The notes below the pieces were generated by a model. The model was not told the DNA's origin, ran no database searches, and saw nothing but the letters and a program-made list of their open reading frames with translations. Shown here piece after piece: positions 61,675 through 64,000 of a stretch of 64,000 nt of DNA (positions are counted from its first letter, which is position 1; the number at the start of each line of letters is the position of its first letter). The position numbers and the translations under genes are program-made. The stretch comes from an uncultured Lentisphaeria bacterium (GTDB lineage Bacteria > Verrucomicrobiota > Lentisphaeria > Victivallales > UBA1829). The stretch spans positions 19,563-83,562 of the forward strand of contig CASDPB010000076.1 of the NCBI GenBank assembly GCA_949282305.1, in the 5' to 3' direction.

Positions 61675-61715
61675 TGTATAGAAAGTACAGAAAAACGATA
61701 CTTACCGAACATTTA
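61675..61715 (+). repeat. Orphan copy of the AbiE promoter/operator
   Basis: Matches 58011-58051 at about 36 of 41 positions, including TGTATAG, the inner sequence AAGTACAGAAAAACGATACTTAC and ACATTTAT (quoted in parts here for length: AAGTACAGAAAAA, CGATACTTAC). It is not followed by abiE genes; downstream to 61928 no intact gene is found. It is probably the trace of a lost AbiE operon or of a duplication spanning abiE and the DUF1703 gene. Confidence 0.65.
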
Positions 61716-61928
61716 TTAAGATTTTGGATGTCCTGACTTGTTCCAAAGACAGGTTTTCAGGAAAAAACCATAATTTATCGGGGTTTTTCTAAAATAGGAG
61801 ATAGGTGAAATATGCGGATGAATAGTACTTATGAAAAATTTATGATATACATGGAGAAGGACGGATAGACTGACGAAATGGCGGTTTTTGCTGAAAAACG
61901 GAGACCGCTTTTAGATTCGTGATGTTTT

Positions 61929-62194
61929 CGCTACCAATTGAATATCAGCCGTCCGAGTGACGGCTTTCTTTTTGCCCGAAAATCCCCTTGCACCGCAGAC
62001 ATTTGCGAATATTCCACAGTCTCCACATCCCCCGGAAGACCGTCAAAACCCATCGAAAACGTCTCTCCGTCTCCGTTTTCTCTTTTTGGAGAAGGACTTA
62101 GTCCTTCTTTGTAACTCCTTGAATATCATTATAAATACGTTTTCTTATTTAACTGCGACACTTGATAACCATTTTTCACTAAGCCGCAACTTTG
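61929..62194 (+). repeat. Right copy of 266-base island-border repeat (attR-like)
   Basis: Begins CGCTACCAAT, the tRNA-fMet 3' end, without a tRNA before it, and follows the left copy base for base in length. The terminator hairpin here is perfect (AGCCGTC / GACGGCT at 61947-61965 then TTCTTTTT), and hairpin AGAAGGAC / GTCCTTCT recurs at 62090-62108. Middle region 61980-62050 is strongly diverged. Confidence 0.8.
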
Positions 62195-62222
62195 CGGTCT
62201 TTTTTATAATGACATCAAATTT

Positions 62223-62287
62223 ATCAACAAAAAATGTTGATATTTTTTAACTTTTTTAGTTGATAGATAAAAGAGCTGTGCTATATT
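62223..62287 (+). promoter_or_regulatory. Promoter and operators for the XRE-ImmA pair
   Basis: Perfect repeat ATCAACA / TGTTGAT (62223-62229, 62235-62241), a further GTTGAT at 62259, then TTGATA (62260-62265), 16-base spacer and TATATT (62282-62287). The recurring GTTGAT half-sites suggest regulation by the XRE protein. Confidence 0.6.
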
Positions 62288-62318
62288 ACATTAGAAACTA
62301 ATACAAGGAGATTGTAGT

Positions 62319-62705
62319 ATGGTTACAATTAATACAGCATTAGGCAAGGAATTGCGAAAAATGCGAATTGATGCAGGTGAAGTCTTGAAGACCATGGCCG
62401 ATAAGCTTGGAGTCACTTCTTCATATCTGTCAGCAATTGAAGTCGGCAAGCGAACTATGTCTGACAAACTGTTAAATAAGCTGCAGGAAGTTTATCAACT
62501 GTCTGAAGAAATGATGCTGACATTGCGCTCTGCTATTGAAAAGGATAAACCTACTGTTGAAATAAACCTGACAGAGACAACAAAAAAACAGCGCTCAGTT
62601 GCTCTTGCTTTTGCTCGGACATTTCGTGATTTGGATCAGGAAGCATTGGAAAGCATTTCAAAATTGTTAAATAATGGAGAAGATATTAATGGAGATGACA
62701 TTTGA
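62319..62705 (+). CDS. XRE-family regulator
   Basis: A 128-residue protein with an N-terminal XRE helix-turn-helix (residues 8-65: LGKELRKMRIDAGEVLKTMA, DKLGVTSSYLSAIEVGKRTM). The C-terminal half is helical and acidic. It precedes an ImmA/IrrE-type protease gene, overlapping its start region: the arrangement in which the protease cleaves the repressor after stress in ICEBs1-like elements. AAGGAG lies before the ATG. Palindromic half-sites lie upstream. Confidence 0.88.
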   Translation: MVTINTALGKELRKMRIDAGEVLKTMADKLGVTSSYLSAIEVGKRTMSDKLLNKLQEVYQLSEEMMLTLRSAIEKDKPTVEINLTETTKKQRSVALAFARTFRDLDQEALESISKLLNNGEDINGDDI

Positions 62706-63249
62706 AGTCGCACCTTGTTCAAGGAAAGATTTGAGATCAATTGCAAAAATGATACGAAAGAAACTAAAAATAAGAAAAAAACATTTTCCTATAGTTGAGG
62801 TGTTGGATTTGATTGCGGATCGGATAGAACAATTTCGTTATGAAATTGTGGAAGATGCACAATTCCCTTTCTCGTATGATACGCACGCTTATTGGGATCC
62901 ATGTGAGAAAGCAATGAAAATTAGAGAATCCGTATATAACGGCGCATGTGAAGGAAAAGGGCGTGATCGAATGACTATTGCTCATGAGCTCGGTCACTTC
63001 CTATTGCATTCACATCAGACTCCGAAAATGTGCCGCACCGTTGCCTCAAAAGAAATTCCCGCCTATAAAAGCTCGGAATGGCAGGCAAAAGCATTTGCGG
63101 CTGAGTTGTTGATGCCGTATGATAAAATCAAAGCTGACACTACTCCCGCGTCTTTGGCAAAAGCCTATGGTGTCTCAGAAGAAGCTGCAATGGTGCAGCT
63201 ATCTATAATACGTAAGGAGAAAGGAGAAAAAGTCATGGATATTGCATAA
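62689..63249 (+). CDS. ImmA/IrrE-type metallopeptidase
   Basis: About 186 residues with HELGHFLLHSHQ (zinc-binding HExxH) near residue 100 and the downstream acidic ligand segment WQAKAFAAELLMPYDKI, both diagnostic. Members cleave XRE-type repressors and trigger expression of mobile elements or stress genes. ATG 62689 follows GGAGAAG at 6 bases; an ATG at 62674 is in frame. It overlaps the XRE gene, its probable target. Confidence 0.9.
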   Translation: MEMTFEVAPCSRKDLRSIAKMIRKKLKIRKKHFPIVEVLDLIADRIEQFRYEIVEDAQFPFSYDTHAYWDPCEKAMKIRESVYNGACEGKGRDRMTIAHELGHFLLHSHQTPKMCRTVASKEIPAYKSSEWQAKAFAAELLMPYDKIKADTTPASLAKAYGVSEEAAMVQLSIIRKEKGEKVMDIA

Positions 63250-63459
63250 AAAAACAGCGAATTTCAAAAGTAATGAACTTCGCCGTTCTTATTTGGATTG
63301 GTCTCCTATATAAGATACCGCTTGTAAATCATTTTTCAAGTTTGAAGTTCTTTTTCTTTTGTTTTTCGCTCTATTTCGCACTTTGTAAGTACCCTCTGTT
63401 CTGTTATTTTATTACGATAACTGAACGCAACTGCACACATGCAGAGAAAGGAGCCTAAA

Positions 63460-63693
63460 ATGGCAGCAAACAGTAAAAATCATTGGATCACTCAACGTGA
63501 AACAGGTTGGGCAGATATCCGCGAAGGAGCATCTCGCGCCTCTCGTATTTATGACACTCAACATGCCGCTTTTGAAGCAGCAAGAAAAAGTGCACGACGA
63601 GAAGGAGGAGAAGTCTTTATTCACAATAAAGAAGGACAAATCAGAGAGCGCAATACATACGGAAAATCAGATCCTTATCCCCCGAAAGATTAA
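63460..63693 (+). CDS. DUF2188 family protein
   Basis: A 77-residue protein. KNHWITQRETGWADIREGAS, DTQHAAFEAARKSARREGGE and VFIHNKEGQIRERNTYG match DUF2188, a widespread small protein of unknown function, often found with mobile elements. The ATG follows AAGGAG; seven more codons upstream are open. An intrinsic terminator lies 15 bases after the stop. Confidence 0.85.
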   Translation: MAANSKNHWITQRETGWADIREGASRASRIYDTQHAAFEAARKSARREGGEVFIHNKEGQIRERNTYGKSDPYPPKD

Positions 63694-63707
63694 TAGGTGA
63701 AAACATA

Positions 63708-63736
63708 AAGGGGCGGGATTCCGCCCCTTATGCTTT
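63708..63736 (+). terminator. Intrinsic terminator after the DUF2188 gene
   Basis: Nine-base stem AAGGGGCGG / CCGCCCCTT with loop GATT, then ATGCTTTTT. Confidence 0.85.
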
Positions 63737-63813
63737 TTGTCCCCTTCAGGACAATAAAACTACCGGCTTTGCCGGTATGTTCAGTCAATCTTCAGATTCA
63801 AGTTGCAAGTAGA

Positions 63814-63874
63814 AACCTCCGGCCCTATATTAGAGTTTGGTTCACCAGCCGAACTCTGTATAGAACAGGAGGTT
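63814..63874 (+). promoter_or_regulatory. RNA structure sequestering the tnpA ribosome-binding site
   Basis: AACCTCC (63814-63820) is complementary to GGAGGTT (63868-63874), which contains the Shine-Dalgarno sequence of tnpA. The pairing would enclose the AGAGTT/AACTCT hairpin. IS200 is known to block its transposase translation in this way. Confidence 0.7.
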
Positions 63875-63877
63875 ATA

Positions 63878-64000
63878 ATGACAGAAGATAGAAGTAGTCT
63901 ATCACACACGCGATGGAATTGCAAGTATCATATTGTATTTGCCCCAAAATTTCGTAGACAGGCCATCTACGGCAAACTGAAGATTGATATAGGTCGGATA
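63878..64000 (+). CDS. tnpA: IS200-type transposase TnpA (N-terminal part)
   Basis: Forty-one codons before the window ends. SLSHTRWNCKYHIVFAPKFR followed by RQAIYGKLK matches the N-terminus of IS200/IS605 Y1 (HUH) transposases, which move single-stranded DNA. The catalytic HUH and Tyr lie beyond the window. The ATG follows AGGAGG at 7 bases, a site that the upstream structure can mask. Confidence 0.88.
   Translation, partial: MTEDRSSLSHTRWNCKYHIVFAPKFRRQAIYGKLKIDIGRI

Larger units (their letters stand above)
28187..61930. mobile_element. Genomic island inserted at tRNA-fMet
   Basis: Bracketed by the tRNA 3' end and a 266-base direct repeat of it at 61929. Content differs from the flanking core: lower GC by eye, a large serine recombinase, DUF2924 and HARE-HTH genes, DUF3987 and PriCT-2 replication proteins, a private sigma factor, and cargo consisting of RNA repair, toxin-antitoxin and restriction-like systems. 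No tyrosine integrase, relaxase, coupling protein or capsid gene is visible, so it may move by the serine recombinase or be an immobile remnant. The divergence of the two border copies argues against a very recent insertion. Confidence 0.7.
63740..64000 (+). mobile_element. Left end of an IS200-family insertion sequence (cut by window)
   Basis: Hairpin TACCGGC-TTT-GCCGGTA (63761-63777), a second stem-loop with arms AGAGTT / AACTCT (about 63832-63855) and the tnpA start. Subterminal hairpins without terminal inverted repeats fit IS200/IS605 elements. The left boundary is approximate. Confidence 0.7.

Noticed and set aside
61716..61928. Second abiE gene remnant after the orphan operator
   Set aside because: A short stretch ending in GGAGAAGGACGGATAG resembles the end of abiEii, but the match is too short to separate from chance.

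Overview
The window reads as bacterial chromosome from the Lentisphaerae/Victivallis group of the PVC superphylum. This is inferred from gene content, not from an rRNA: secreted carbohydrate-active enzymes interleaved with pseudopilin-like proteins carrying the FTLIELL N-terminus and an H-X9-DG C-terminal motif, DUF4838-type and LamG secreted proteins, and paired uroporphyrinogen-decarboxylase-family proteins. By eye the first 28 kb is GC-rich and the rest is clearly more AT-rich.

Region 1 (1-28 kb, core genome). A cut-off secreted protein is followed by pyrH-frr, which runs with overlapping stops and starts into a membrane glycosyltransferase, a prephenate dehydrogenase and a radical SAM protein. 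Next come minus-strand carbohydrate-utilisation genes (5.6-21.9 kb): two UroD-family proteins, a clan GH-A glycosidase, a 1006-residue secreted protein with a CBM9-like domain, two pseudopilin-like proteins, DUF4838 and LamG proteins, and a GH3 glycosidase. A GntR/LacI-type repressor and a divergent AraC activator sit among them, and both have visible candidate operators. A Na/Ca exchanger and an S-adenosylmethionine-cycle operon (metK, adenosine-kinase-like, ahcY) lead to an initiator tRNA-fMet.

Region 2 (about 28.2-61.9 kb, genomic island). The 3' end of the tRNA and the next 266 bases are repeated, diverged but the same length, at 61.93 kb, which brackets a 34-kb island. Its cargo, in order: an RNA-repair cassette (rtcB, rtcA, a PUA/EVE-like gene, and divergent rtcR with a consensus sigma-54 promoter); a mobility and replication module (serine recombinase, DUF2924, HARE-HTH, DUF3987, PriCT-2 primase, an unknown gene and an island-borne sigma factor); hipBA; a seven-gene minus-strand operon (HTH regulator, SNF2 helicase, AAA ATPase, TOPRIM-like protein, type III-like methyltransferase, type III-like restriction helicase, SMC-like ATPase); an AbiE toxin-antitoxin pair; and a DUF1703-type ATPase/nuclease with a fused DNA-binding domain. 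No conjugation or virion genes are visible.

Region 3 (62.2-64 kb). An XRE regulator with an ImmA-type metalloprotease, a DUF2188 protein, and the left end of an IS200-family element that runs off the window.

The best candidates for something new are the seven-gene defence-like operon, the mobile Rtc cassette with its added EVE-like protein and repeated terminators, and the duplicated structured 266-base element at both island borders.
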